The notes under the pieces were generated by a model. The model was not told the DNA's origin and searched no databases. It worked only from the letters and a program-made list of their open reading frames with translations. A stretch of DNA of 64,000 nt, from positions 658,654-722,653 of the forward strand of contig JXTC01000013.1 of NCBI GenBank assembly GCA_002914845.1, given 5' to 3'. The DNA comes from Trema orientale. Taxonomy: Eukaryota > Streptophyta > Magnoliopsida > Rosales > Cannabaceae. Both the position numbers and the translations under genes were made by a program. The stretch's first letter is position 1; every line of letters starts with the position of its first letter. Shown here one piece after another: positions 12,007 to 24,972 of the stretch.

Positions 12007-13398
12007 TGATAAGTGTATTTCACACTTATCTTTACTATACTTTCGAGCTTAAGAAATGCTCGTGTTTGAGCTCTTTTTACTTGTTTTGTTATTTTTTAAT
12101 GCATATTTCTGGTGAGATGTCATTCTACGAAGTATGATATTTTTCAGAGTTAAATTGGTGATAAATCAAGGAATTTAGGTGACAAACTTGCACTGTAACG
12201 AGAGAGACCGGTGATAGAATGTTTAGAGCGAAATTGGAAGCAAACCACTAGGCTGCAGCGCCATTTCTATGGCGCTGCGGCGCCACTTATGTCACTGCAG
12301 CCTCAATCTCGTGGCGCCGTCTTCCTGCCAACTGTGGCACTGCAACACCAGTCTCGGCACCGCAACGCCAAAAAGTTGCAGAAAACCCAAATTTTGCTCG
12401 TGACAGATCCTATATTTAAACTCTCTTTTCTCTCATCTGAAGTGGGGACGACTGGGGAGAGAACCCTAGCAGCCAAGGGTTCCTAAGCCATTTCTAAGGG
12501 AGAACAACACCAAAAGAGAGGATTGAAGAAGGAGAAATTAGATTGGGAAAGCTTCAAAAGAGTTTTTTTCTTTCCCTCTTGTTCTTATTTTCCTCTTTTA
12601 TTTTCTACACATGAATATGTATCATTATTGTTATATGTGTTGTTATTCTCTTTGTATGAACATGAGCTAAACTCCATTTCTAGGGAAGCAATTGAACCTC
12701 CAATATAATCCAACTATATTATTTTCCTCTATTGTTCTTGATATCCATTGTTGAGTTGATTATTCTATCTTAAGTTTAATGCATCTATTTACTTGGCCAT
12801 TAAATAGAGTTATGTTGTGTAATCTATATGAACTTGAGAAGGGGAATATAGGTTTGGACATAGATAGAACAATACAAGATTGCCTAGTATAGGATAAGTT
12901 TACATAGGATCGGAATATACCTATGTAACTTGTGCAACCTTTGTATGAGAATTACGAAACTTAATGAGTCTAATCAATTTATGTTAGGAGTAACATATTA
13001 TCTTGTTTAGACATTTTCATATGTCTTGGAAAGAACTTTATAAATACTTGAGAATTCTTGGTTGTCAATTTTAAATGGATAATTGTGTTTTTGAGAAAAA
13101 CTAGTAGTTGGAGGAGTTAGAGGGTAGATTGCATCCCTAGGTTCCTTATTGTTATTCTTAGAACTAATCTTGGTTGCTTAGTCTCATTCTCCATTCTTTC
13201 CTTTTACATTGTTATTTCAAATTTGATTCTTGCGCAAAACCATCAAATATTGTTGTTTGGATAAATTAGAAGGTAGTTTTGGTTAGTACTTAGCATTTTG
13301 TAAATCAAGTACTCCTTGTATTATCGACACTCTCTTACTTCTATATTACTTGCTGCGACCCATGTACTTGTGGATTGTGTATTAGAATTAGCCCAAGA
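12007..13398 (+). repeat. 5' LTR of the Athila-type element
   Basis: The LTR starts 'tgataagtgtattt' and ends 'gcccaaga', with the terminal CA apparently changed to GA (the 3' LTR ends 'gcccaaca'). It is about 1,392 bases, with a GC-rich 'gcgccgc' zone near 12250-12370 and a TATA-like 'tatttaaa' near 12411. Confidence 0.9.
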
Positions 13399-13404
13399 AA
13401 TTTT

Positions 13405-13422
13405 TGGCGCCGTTGCTAGAGA
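13405..13422 (+). other. Primer binding site, tRNA-Asp type
   Basis: 'tggcgccgttgctagaga' lies seven bases after the LTR. It pairs with the 3' end of plant tRNA-Asp with two or three mismatches, the primer typical of Athila elements. Confidence 0.8.
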
Positions 13423-13528
13423 ATACAGTGATTTACTACTTATTAATACTAATATCTATTAGTTTCAATTTAATTCAAACTTTTTCTTTTTGTTCTTGTT
13501 GTGAATCTCAGGTATTTTGTTCTGCTAT

Positions 13529-15894
13529 ATGAGACGCACAAGGAGTGCAGAATTCATACCATTTGACCCTAAGATTGAGCATACCTTGAGAGAAATCTGA
13601 AGACAAAGGAACCAGCCGCCAACCTTCAAGTAGCTATGGGAGACCGAGACAATGCTAGACCTTTGAGGGACTTTGCGGTTCCTGTCTTCGAAGGGTTTGG
13701 CCCTAGCATTCGGATTCTGGCGATTAATGCTATCAACTTCGAATTGAAGCCAGTAATCATTCAGATGGTGCAAACCATGTGTCAATTTGGTGGCTTATCA
13801 AGTGATGATCCTAACCAACACATCATGAATATTCTGGAAATATGTGACACGTTCAAGCACAATGGAGTTAGTGAGGATGCCATTTACTTGATGTTGTTCC
13901 CATTCTCCTTAAGGTACAAAGCTAAGTGTTGGTTGAATACGTTACCCTCAGAATCCATCACTACATGGGAGGACCTAGCTTAGAAATTTCTTGCCAAGTT
14001 CTTTCCTCCATCCAAGGCCGCTAAGTTGAGGAATGACATCGCCTCCTTTGTGGAATTTGACAATGAATCCTTGTACGAGGCTTAGGAGTCCTATAAGGAG
14101 CTGATGAAGAGGTGTCCACACCATGGGATACCAAAATGGCTTCTTGTGCAAACATTCTATAATGGTTTGATGGGTCATTTGAGGACCATTGTGGATGCAG
14201 CGGCCGGTGGTGCATTGATGGGCAAATCAACGAATGATGCTTATGATTTATTGGAAGAAACGGTAGTAAACAACTACCAATGGCCTACTGAACATGTCAA
14301 CCCAAGAAGAGCCGCTAGTATCAATGAGCTTAAAGTTATTTCGTCATTGGTAGCTCAGGTTAATATGTTGACCAAGAATTTGGAGTCTATGACTAAAAAG
14401 CTCAACTCTATGGCGGTCCATAGAGTGCATGCAATGTAAAGCTCAACTGGAGTTTGTGAGCAATGTGATGACAACCACTTGAGCTCTTATTGCCCTTCGA
14501 GTATGGAGTTGGCTCACTTCGTGGGGAACCACAAGCAGCACTGACGCAACAATCCCTGCTCCAACTCTTACAATCCGGGATGGAGAAACCATCCAAATTT
14601 TTCTTGGAGTAATCAAAATCAACAAGGGTAGAATCCGAACGCAAGATCTATGCAACATCAAGGATTCCAAAATCAAGAGCCACCATCACAAGAGAAGAAA
14701 CTGTCTATAGAGGAGATACTCATGCAGTACATTGCAAAGAACGAAGCCAACCTCCAAAATCAAGCAGCTACTATGATAACCTTGGAGACACAACTTGGTC
14801 AAGCTATAACCAATCAGCCTCAAGGAGCGTTACCAAGCAATACCGAGGTGAATCCAAGAAGTGAAGGCAAGGAGCATTATAATGCCAACACATTGAGAAG
14901 TAGGAAGGAGTTAGTGAAAAATGTTGAGAAGCCTACTTCACCATCCAAGCCAATTACTGAAGAAGTTGTTAAGAAAGGGCCAACCAAAAAGAATGGTGGA
15001 GAGAAGCCAATCGAAGAGTTGAATATTGATAATCCCTCAATATCACTATTAAGACCATGCCCCTACAATCCACCATTGCCATTCCCTCAACGATTCCAAA
15101 AGAAGAAACTTGACTAACTATTCTCTAAGTTCTTGGAAGTATTCAAGCAGCTACACATCAACATTCCCTTCGCCGAGGCACTTGAGCAAATGCCAAGCTA
15201 TGTGAAGTTTATGAAGGAGAATCTTTCCAAGAAAAGGAGATTGGGGGAGTATGACACAGTTGCTCTCACGGAGGAATGTAGTGCAATTCTTCAAAACAAG
15301 CTTCCTCCTAAGCTCGAGAATCCGGGAAGCTTTAACATTCCTTGTACAATTAGTGATCACTTCTTCAGTAAGGCATTATGTGATTTGGGAGCTAGTGTCA
15401 ACTTAATGCCATTTTCTATCTTTCAAAAACTTGGTTTGGGTAAAGCACGACCTACTACAGCTATGCTCCAATTTATGGATAGGTCTATCAAGTATCCAAG
15501 AGGAATCATCGAGAATGTGCTTGTGAAGGTGGACAAGTTGTTCTTCCCAACTGATTTCATTATTCTTGACATAGAGGAAGATGAAAATCTTCCAATTATC
15601 CTTAGAAGACCGTTCTTGGCAACCGAGAGGACGGTCATTGATGTGTACAAAGGAGAGGTTACCACGAGGGTAGAGGATCAAGTCATATCTTTTAATATAT
15701 TCAAAGAGGCGAATTCCCTTAATGACATCGATGATTGTTATAGAATGGACTTGGTGACGGAGAGTATTGAAGATAATGCATTGAAGGAAGCTCCATCGCA
15801 TTCTTCTAAGTCCAAGCCTCTAATTAGAGTCATGGAGATGTTACTCTCCTCTTCCAACCACCACAAGCCATATAAGAAGGATATGAGAAAATAG
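13529..15894 (+). pseudogene. Athila-type gag and protease (nonsense-interrupted)
   Basis: A start at 13529 gives 'MRRTRSAEFIPFDP', typical of Athila gag, in one frame. From 13636 onward all coding is in a second single frame to 15894. Gag shows 'LEICDTFKHNGVSEDAIYL', 'RYKAKCWLNTLP', 'ITTWEDLA' and 'CPHHGIPKWLLVQTFYNGL'. A lysine-rich linker then leads to an aspartic protease with 'CDLGASVNLMP' (catalytic Asp codon at 15382) and 'IILRRPFLAT'. The frame is broken by stops at 13981, 14083, 14437, 14542, 14629 and 15115, with no frameshift after 13636. Gag packages the element RNA and the protease would mature it. No RT motif follows. Confidence 0.88.
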
Positions 15895-16831
15895 AGGACA
15901 AAAAAGAAAAGGTATGGTGATCACCACTTTGAACCGGGACCAAGCAGAGCACTTGGCTCATCTTGTTTAAAACTCTTTCCGGGCTCAAGGCAAGATGGTC
16001 AGGGACATTAAATGAAACTAATGTATCTCCATATGGTGCAACTAGAAGAATCAAGGTGAATGTTCAAAAGCTCAAGGATTACCCAAGAGGAGATCTTGAT
16101 CGAGCTAAATCATCCCTTGCCTCGCCCAATCCTCCCTGAGGAGTGGCTATGTCAAGCTAGGGACGTTAAATAAGCGCTACTTGGTAGTTTTTGAAGGAAG
16201 AAGTTTGGCTACCCTAAATTGGTAGTCGTTTCAAAAAATAAAAAATAAAAAAAAATAAAAGAGGAAAAAGAAAACTGGTCAAAAACTAAGTTTGGGGGAA
16301 ATCGTTGTGGTATGCTTGAGAGAATAGTATTCATTGAGCAAAAAGGGCATCTAGAGTGTGAATAAGCGTAATTGATACCATTCCATCCACTCGTACCCAA
16401 GTCTTATATTACAAGCCGATTAAAGACCTATTAATCTATGATTCAGTGTTATTCTATGTTAGTGCAGATTGACATGAAAAGCCGGCCTATGAGATGACTT
16501 AATTACTTTCATTGAGATAGCTCTAAATGTATATCCTAAGTCTGTATGAAGCAATCCGAGCGTGAAAGGCTAAATGCAAACAACTGTTACATACACCCAC
16601 AAAGAGTTAACAATAAAGCGAAGCTACTAGCAAATTTGAAATTCTAAACTATTGTGATGCTTTAAGTTTCCTTTGAGTTATCTATCTTTTAGAGAGTGTT
16701 GAGACATTGTTGACCTAATTCAAAAGCTCTGCTTGTGTTTCAGTTTTGTTTTTGTGTTGTATTAGTTAGTTCTGTTTGTTCATTTGTTATTTTAGCTCGA
16801 GGACGAGCTTTAGCTTAAGTTTGGGGATATT
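15895..16831 (+). other. Non-coding 3' part with polypurine tracts
   Basis: About 930 bases between protease and 3' LTR carry no pol coding sequence. 'ctcgaggacgagc' near 16797 and 'aagtttggggatat' (16817-16830) directly precede the LTR and form the Athila-type polypurine tract. A second tract-like 'aagtttgggggaaat' lies at 16288-16302. Confidence 0.75.
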
Positions 16832-18212
16832 TGATAAGTGTATTTTACACTTATCTTTATTATACTTTCGAGCTTAAGAATTGCTCGTCTTTGAGCTCTT
16901 TTTACTTGTTTTATTATTTTTTTTTACATATTTCAGGTGAGATGTCATTCTACGAAGAATGTTGTTTTTCGAAGTTAAATTGGTGATAAATCAAGGCATT
17001 TAGGTGACAAACTTGCACTGTAACGAGAGAGACCAGTGATAGAATATTTAGAGTGAAGTTGGAAGCAAACCACTAGGCTGCCGTGCCATTTTTGTGGAGC
17101 CACAACCTCAGTCTTGTGGCGCCGTAGCACCATCTTCCTGGCAGCTGTGGTGCCGCAGCGCCAGTCTCGGTGCCGCAGCACCAAAAAATTACAGAAAATC
17201 CAGATTTTGCTCATGACAGCTCCTCTATTTAAACTCTCTTTTCTCTCATCTGAAGTGGGGACGACTGGAGAGAAAACCCTAGTAGCCAAGGGTTCCTAGA
17301 GCCATTTCTAAGGGAGAACAATACCAAAAGAGAGGATTAAAGAAGGAGAAATCAGATTGGGAAAGCTCCAAAAGAGTTTTGCTCTCCCTCTTGTTCTTGT
17401 TTCCCTCTTTTATTTTCTACACCTGAATATGTATCATTGTTGTTATATGTGTTGTGATTCTCTTTGTATGAACATGAGCTAAACTTCATTTCTAGGGAGG
17501 CAATTGAACCTCTAATGTAATCCAACTATATTGTTTTCCTCTATTGTTCTTGATTTCCATTGTTAAGCTAATTGTTCTATCTTGAGTTTAATGCATCTAT
17601 TTACTTGGCCCTTAAATAGAGTTGTATTGTGTAATTTATATGAACTTGGGAAGAGGAATATAGGTTTAGATATAAATAGAATAACACAAGATTGCCTAGT
17701 ATAGGGTGAGTTTACATAAGATAGGAATATACCTATGTAACTTGTGCAACCTTTGTATGAGAATTACCAAACTTAATAAGGCTAATCAATTAATGTTAGG
17801 AGTAACATATTATCTTCTTTAGACATTTTCATTTATGTCTTGGAAAGGACTTTATGAATACTTGAGAATTCTTGGTTGTCAATTCTAAATGGATAATTGT
17901 GTTTTTGAGGAAAACTAGTAGTTAGAGGAGTTAGAGGGTATGATTGCATCCTTAGGTTCTTTATTATTGTTCTTAGAACTAATCTTGGTTGCTTAATCTC
18001 ATTCTCCATATTTTCCTTTTACATTATTATTTACAAATTGATTCTTGCACAAAACCATCAAATATTGTTGTTTGGATAAATTAGAAGGTAGTTTTCGTTA
18101 GTACTTAGCATTTGTAAATCAGGTAGTCCTCGTGGGATCGACACTCTCTTATTTCTATATTACTTGTTGTGACCCGTATACTTGCGGATTGTGTATTAGA
18201 ATTAGCCCAACA
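16832..18212 (+). repeat. 3' LTR of the Athila-type element
   Basis: It starts 'tgataagtgtattt' and ends 'gcccaaca', about 1,381 bases, matching the 5' LTR along its length with scattered substitutions and small indels. That divergence indicates an insertion that is not recent. Confidence 0.9.
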
Positions 18213-18842
18213 GAAGCACTTTACGGGAGAAGATGCAGATCCCCATTCTATTAGTGCGAACCCGGTGAGAAACATTTAGACACCACTGACTTCATAAAGG
18301 AAACCATTGAAGCAGTATGGAAAATCAAGAAAGGGATGGAAACTACTCAGATTAGACAGAAAAGCTATGCAGACAAATGGAGAACTCCATTGGAATTCCA
18401 AGTGGGAGACACAGTTTTTCTCAAAATAGCACCGATGAAAGGAGTAATGTGCTTCGAAAAGAGAGGAAAATTGAGTTCAAGATACATAGGCCCGTTTGAA
18501 ATTTTAGAACGAACTGGCAAAGTAGCCTATAAGTTGGCTTTACCGTTTGAACTAGCATCAATCCATAACGTATTCCACATGTCCATGCTGAAGAAATACA
18601 TCTCAAACTCCTCACATATTTTGGAACATGAGCCTGTTGAAGTTCATGAAGACTTGACATACGAGGAGAAAATTGCGAAGATTTTGGCACGTGAAGAAAA
18701 GACTCTTAGAATCAAGACCATACCCTTAGTTAAGGTATTGTGGCGAAATCATAAGTTTGAAGAAGCCACTTGGGAACGAGAAGATGAGATGAAGGAAAAG
18801 TACCCGAAATTATTCTCATTTTCGAGGATGATAATTTTATAA
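18213..18842 (+). pseudogene. Chromovirus integrase C-terminus with chromodomain
   Basis: This is the continuation of the fragment ending at 12006. It opens with the tail of the 'YEALYG' motif, then 'RQKSYADKWR' and 'FQVGDTVFLKIAPMKG', and 'RYIGPFEILERTGKVAYKLALP'. From 18336 to the stop at 18840-18842 the frame is open for 168 codons. The last 30 residues, 'VKVLWRNHKFEEATWERE' and on, form the chromodomain that marks the chromovirus clade and in relatives guides integration to chromatin marks. One stop lies before 18336. Confidence 0.88.
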
Positions 18843-19404
18843 GTAAGGAAAATTGTAACTCCCTAGGAATCCCTAGGCTTGTAAACTTAGTAGAATTATG
18901 ATTAATAGACATAATGTCGAATTTTAATAAGTTTATTTTCACAATGCTTAAAATTATGTGTGTAGCATGATTATAACGTAAAATTTTATTATGTGAGAAA
19001 ACCATAATTATTCCTTATTTTAACTTGGAAATTCTAAGTTGGTTTTCCTTAATAATAAATTAATTCTACAAAGAAAATATTATGTACATCAAGATGATTT
19101 AGGTCACCTAAATAAGAATGTGACATGTTTATGTCACATTAGAAATTATTACACCTTGTAATCCAAAGATAACAGTTTCACCAAAATAGTATCATGACAC
19201 AATTTGAATGGCTAGGATTTAAGTATACAAAGAATTAAGTAGACAAATAAATCCAAGGGTGGAAATAAGTTGTAGAAAAAGATGAAAACTAATGAGGTTT
19301 TATCTTAGAGAGGTGATAACTTTAAACTAAAAGATAAATTAGTGGAATAAAAAAAGATAAGAAAAAAGGATTGAAGTTAGTGGATAATTCTAAAAAAGAA
19401 AATA

Positions 19405-19630
19405 TAGACAAAACTAATTGATAGCTTTTGTTTCTAAAATAATTCAAACGGTAAGAAAAGAAAAATAGTAATGGAGTTTTTCTTTAGAAGTTAGTAGTCA
19501 TAATTCAAAGCAGAAGACATAGACAAAACTAATTAGCAGCTTTTATCTCCAAAATAATTCAAAAGGTAAAAAAAAGAAAAATATAATGGAGATTTTCTTT
19601 AGGAGTTAGTGGTATTAAATTTCAAATAAT
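19405..19630. repeat. Tandem duplication, ~115-base period
   Basis: A unit beginning 'tagacaaaactaatt' and containing 'aaaataattcaaa' and 'ggttttctttag'-like blocks starts at 19405 and again at 19520. It lies in the presumed upstream (U3) part of the long LTR. Confidence 0.7.
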
Positions 19631-19803
19631 TGAAAAAGAGGAGAGATTAGAGACAAGGAAAAAAGATAGTGGATGAGTGAATATTTAAAAGATGAGATAG
19701 TGCAGTTTAAAAAAAATAATATATGGACAAATTAATGGACAAATAGATGAGATGAAAAAAAGAAAAAAGTAACACATTGTAGTAGGATGCCTTTCATCTT
19801 TAC

Positions 19804-19815
19804 ACTATAAATAGA
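19804..19815 (+). promoter_or_regulatory. LTR TATA box
   Basis: 'actataaataga' stands about 950 bases into the long LTR and is followed by a C/T-rich stretch, the usual layout for LTR transcription start. Confidence 0.5.
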
Positions 19816-22127
19816 CCCTTTAATTGGCAATTGGAAATCCATACTCATCCTTCCAAATTACTTAGCTAAAACCATCTTCATCCTTCCTATCATCCTTTCT
19901 CTAAAAGAAAACTAAAAAAGAAACTATTTCTACCTTACTTTCTTCCAAACCCATAAGAGCTATAATATAGTATCCATCATCCTTGCTTTTTCTATAAAAA
20001 CTCTTGAATTTAAGAATAGAAAACTGTAGTCAAGAGAAGAGATCACCTAGGTTTGTAGTGGAGACATAAGAAAGAAGAAGGAAAAATCTTTGGAAGGTAA
20101 GTTGTACAAAACACATTTAAGTTTATTAAGATTTTTAACTCTAAAATTATGAGAAGTCTAATTTTAGTATTTTGAATCTTAGTAAATTTTTAATACTTGG
20201 AAAAACTTCCCAAACACTCTAAAAAAGAAGATACAAGCTTGGAAGATAAATATTCCCTCACCTTACTTGTTATGTGTTTACATACGTACATATTACAAAG
20301 AAATAAATAAGTAATAAAATACTTGATCTACTTTATATGCTATATAATTTATCTTTATATCAAAGCTTATCTTGTATTTTATGAATACTTAATGATAAAA
20401 AATGCCCAAAAAAAGAATAAAATAAAATAAAATGACTAAACTCAAAAGTAGGAGATTTTTGGGTGAAAGACTCTAAAATAAAATATGCTTGAAAATGAAG
20501 CAAGCTTAATGATTTAGACTTAGATCCAAAACAACAACTTTTTACTCATTAAAAATACTTTCCAAAAATGAAAAGTGTTGCTCAAAAGTTAAAAGGACTA
20601 AAATATCAAATTTTGAGTAATTTGGATCAAAAGTGTAATTTTGATAAAATATGGGCTAAATCTGTGAGAAAGTTATTTTAGGAAGTTTTGAAACTATATT
20701 AAGGTGTAAAAATAAATTAAGGAAGAATCCTAAACAAAAAAAAAAAAAAAGATAAGCTATAACTTAAGATTTACCTTTGGAGGGCATAATTGTTAGAAAT
20801 CTTAAAATCTAGGGGCGAAAATATAAATTATGAATTCTAAAATTTTGGGTCGGAAATTTTGTGCGCATAAATCTAAATAATCACATCCTACATTTTTAAA
20901 TAGAATAAGAGGCGATTTACCTATGTTGAGGATATAAAATCTATAATAGGAAATAATGATCTTATGCCCCTAATTGTGTTTTTCAAGCATTGTCATAGGT
21001 CTAAGAAGAGTGAAAAACCCAATAATGTGTCTAGCCCAGAGTATGACTATATATTTAAAAGTAAGTGTGTGGCCATTGGTGTCTTTGGTCCACTTATCAT
21101 TTTAGAACCCATGATTGAGGATAATGTAATTAATCAAGAGAAATCAATGGAGACTAAAATGACTAAAGAGGCTTAGCCAATTAAGGATGATATTAATCAA
21201 ATCCACAACCAAGTTTTGATAGACTAATAAGATTACTATAATAACGACTAAGACATTTTTATTCCAATTAATTCAAAATAAAAGTACAAATTAGCCAAAA
21301 CATAACATGACATTATTTGTCAATTGAAAAGTTTTATGTTTGATTAGGATTGAGTCCTAGTCATCTTAAACCTACCAAGAAATTGGGAGCTTTAAGAAAA
21401 GCTTACGTCCACTTTAAATTACTCTAACAATTAGAGTATGCATACATCAGGGCGAGACTCCAATCTAGACGTACATAATAAACAAGTGGAACTAGGACAA
21501 TCGCATTACGAGGTAAATGTAATCTGACCTATGGCATGGATGGTTTAAAATTTCTATTTGCAGCATGATAAGTTTGAGATTATTTTATGTAATGACTTGC
21601 CTTTACCTTTATTATTGTGTAGCCTATATATAATGTGAAAAATGCTTATAATGATACATTTCTTATACTATTAAAAAGAGGTATGCTTACTTTACAATAT
21701 TATATATTAAAATATCTAAGTATACTTTAACAAAGGAAATACTAAGATAGCAAAATATAAAGCTTGGGTTCGTTGTTGAAGCGTACCCACTCATGTTAAG
21801 AGAAAACTAAATAAGATAAGAATTTAAAGGTGTCGTACCAACCTCCACTAATTGAGGATATCTGAGAGAAGATAAGACCGACCTCCCCTAGGTAAGGATT
21901 CCAGAGGAAACGTATGTTAAGTATATGTCCATAGATGTTTTCAGTTGAGTCGCTCTCCTGGTTCCCCATTCTGTAGTGCGTACTTAGTACGTACACCAGG
22001 GACCATAAGAAAGATAAACACTTAATAATAAAAAATGACATAAAATAATGATATAATATCGTATAATAAGGCAAAGATAATGATTTCATAAAACAGTATA
22101 ATCGGACTTTCATAAAAAGTTTTTTGT

Positions 22128-24972
22128 TGTAACGCCCCCTAGCTTAACCATATTGTCATATACAGCCAAACTAGGAAGTATTACTCTTTCTTAAACCATA
22201 TCTTTAGTTTTATAAAAAAGTGGGAAAATTTGAACTTTCCAAAACTTTTAGACAAAACTACTGCGGGGCATTACTTGCTGAAAGTCTCTTTACAAAATGT
22301 ACAACCAAAAAGTTCTTATCAGTTTATCTTGCCATCAGCAGTTATATTTACAACACACAAAATATCAAAAATACAAAGAAAACATCGCCCACAGGTCAAG
22401 CTCGTCTACATTTGTACGATCATGGTGGCGAGAAAGCATGCTAGCCAACCACTAATTCTATACATCATATATCTCCTCACATGCATCACAGGAACTAATT
22501 GAGCTAATGCTCAGCAAGTAAAGATCATGCATGCTCATGAATGTGTTTCATGCATAGACTTTATTGAAATTTCTATTGTACTCTTTCTTTCATAACTTTT
22601 CATTTTGATGCACTTTTCTTAGAAAACGTTTCTTTACAGGGCCCTTGAGTACATTACAAAATTGCAGCAGTCGGTAGACCGTGCCCACCTGTGCGGGAAG
22701 GAAACGCATGGCCAATATGAACCATACCTACCCAACGCAGACTGACTAAGTAATGCACCTAATCTCATAGTGCAATGCTCAGTCCCGGCAGTCGGTAAGC
22801 CGTGCCCACCTGTGCGGGAAGAATGCCTGTGCAAACTATACTTACTCAACGCAGATAGACTAAATACTGTACTTAAAACATATCTCGTAAAATCAGTACA
22901 ATGGTACTACTTTAAATCCAATGTGTGTAAAACTTCACTTCTTTGAAAATTATGCTTATTATGATCATGTCATGCTTATGTCTTTCATGAACAAAATAAT
23001 AGCCATATAAATAATATACAATTGAAATAATACACGTAAGCATATAGGAAAACACCTTGTATCTACTACTGTTCTTGTGATGCAGTTAAAACAAATCTTT
23101 ACTTACCTTGTGTCCGATAGAAAAATAGTGGAAAGGGTCAGTATCCTCTGTGGCAAGGTGTGTGGAAGACCTGATGTCAATTTTATTACTAAGATGATCA
23201 CAACAATGTAAAATGTTTAAAGAAAATAAGGAAGCCTAATCACAAAATGAACCAAAATGTCACCTACTTCCATAAAAACTAGTCTATTTGCTTTTAAATG
23301 ATACTATTTAGTTTTAAAAATATTTGGACAGTACCTCCCCTATTTTTAGGACATCCCCATATGATTAAAATCATGATTTAGGACTTGCAATATAATCAAC
23401 AATCCAATTCTCACATACTTGAATTCCTTCCAATTTGGACAATGTTTAAAACTACTTTAACACTTGTTTGACATCACAACCAGCCAATAAATAGATTTAA
23501 TATACATAAAAGGATCAATGTCTTACACATTTCAAGTCAAGAAACCAAATTATAAGTGTAGACAACTTATTCTAACAATGGAAACACTTGAAAACACTTG
23601 AATCCACCAATAGCAAACTTTAGGGCTTTAAGTCTAATTTTAATCCTCCACTTAAATTCTTTATTTCCAGCAATAAATAAGGTTTCTTAGGACCTCTATT
23701 CATCAACTAAAATCTTTGATTTAAGAACTAAAGCAATAGAAATAAATTACCGATTCTAAATTCCACAAAAAGCTCACCTTTACTAGTTTGAAGTTTTGTT
23801 GAAGCTCTTGCCTTCTACTTCCACAAAACTGATTTCCAAGGCTTTGAAATTGATCTTAGGACTCAAGAGGACCTAGAGGAGTTATTATTTAAGTAGTATC
23901 AAGTGGATAATTGAAATAGGAAAATAAAACCTAGGAAGAAGAACTAGTTGAGTTACCTTGACTAGTTTGGATCTATCTTGCTTTCTAGAGCTCCAAATTG
24001 AGTTCTACCAGTTGGAAATTCTTGGATATGGATAAGGGGAGTTGAGAGAAGTCTAAAAATGGGTGGGAGGGTTTCAGGTCGTGGCTGGAGAGAAAGGAGA
24101 AGAAAATGACCAGATTTGGTCCAAAAGTGATACTTTATGACTAAGAAATGGTATAACTTAAGTTCTAAGGGGTATTTTGGGAATTTTTCACCTTACTTTC
24201 TATGTGTCCAGCTTTAAAACATCCTTAGCATACTCACCACATTGCTGGTCCATCCTATATACCCAAGTGTAGACTAAAATGGTTAAACCTAGCTTAGAAG
24301 GTGAAAACTAGTTATACTTTGACCTATAATCCCATATGGCCAATCTTATTGTAATCTAGTGTAACCTAGTCCCATAACCAGTCATTAAACATAAAACTAA
24401 GTCAATTAGACTCCAATTAATAATGTAAACGAAGTATCAATACCTAATTATTAGAATACACAAAGATGACATTACGCGATTAAGCTGAATCTAAGCTAGC
24501 TTAGTGTAATTAAACATAGTTCAGTATAATGACTGCCACCTCGTGCTTACCTGGAGCTGACAAATAAAATGCTATAAATGAGTCCTAAATATTAAATTAA
24601 AGTTATTTGACGTATTAAACGCACAGTGAATTTGACTCCAAAAAGCGTGAAAAGTGCATTTTACCGAAAAACTACTATTTGACCAAGTTATCAACAGACA
24701 TGATTTTAACATATATGCATATAGTATTACTATTCATGAATGTATTCTTTGTTCCTTTCACACACCAAGCTCTCTCTCTGAGGGTACTAAGCCTTTACAC
24801 TACGTGGGAGCCCTTCAACAAATGTTAGTACAATATTACATATCGACAGCATTTAACAGTCAGCTTAAGCAATTTACCATGAAATTGACACTAGTTTCAT
24901 GATATGTCTACTATGCAATATGAACAAGTTTATTATTGGCTTATTATGCAAGTGAAAATCTTGGGCATCACA
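22128..24972 (-). mobile_element. Solo LTR of the Tekay/Del-type family, second copy
   Basis: 2,845 bases, starting 'tgtaacgcccc' and ending 'gggcatcaca', flanked by the 5-bp duplication 'tttgt' (22123-22127 and 24973-24977). The empty site can be read in the partial copy at 28264-28285 ('ttctttgtttatgag'). It is closely similar to 3658-6573, including the two-copy internal repeat, and has the same orientation. Confidence 0.9.

Larger units (their letters stand above)
12002..18217 (+). mobile_element. Complete Athila-type element with 5-bp TSD
   Basis: The element spans 12007-18212 and is bounded by 'gaagc' at 12002-12006 and 18213-18217. It has two similar LTRs, a primer binding site, gag-protease coding sequence, a polypurine tract, and nothing for reverse transcriptase, RNase H or integrase. 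At 6.2 kb it is about half the length usual for Athila elements. It must have moved with enzymes from a full-length relative, if it moved in this form. It sits inside the integrase of an older chromovirus. Confidence 0.92.

Noticed and set aside
20964-21176. 70-codon open frame in the long LTR
   Set aside because: No recognisable domain, located in AT-rich LTR sequence.
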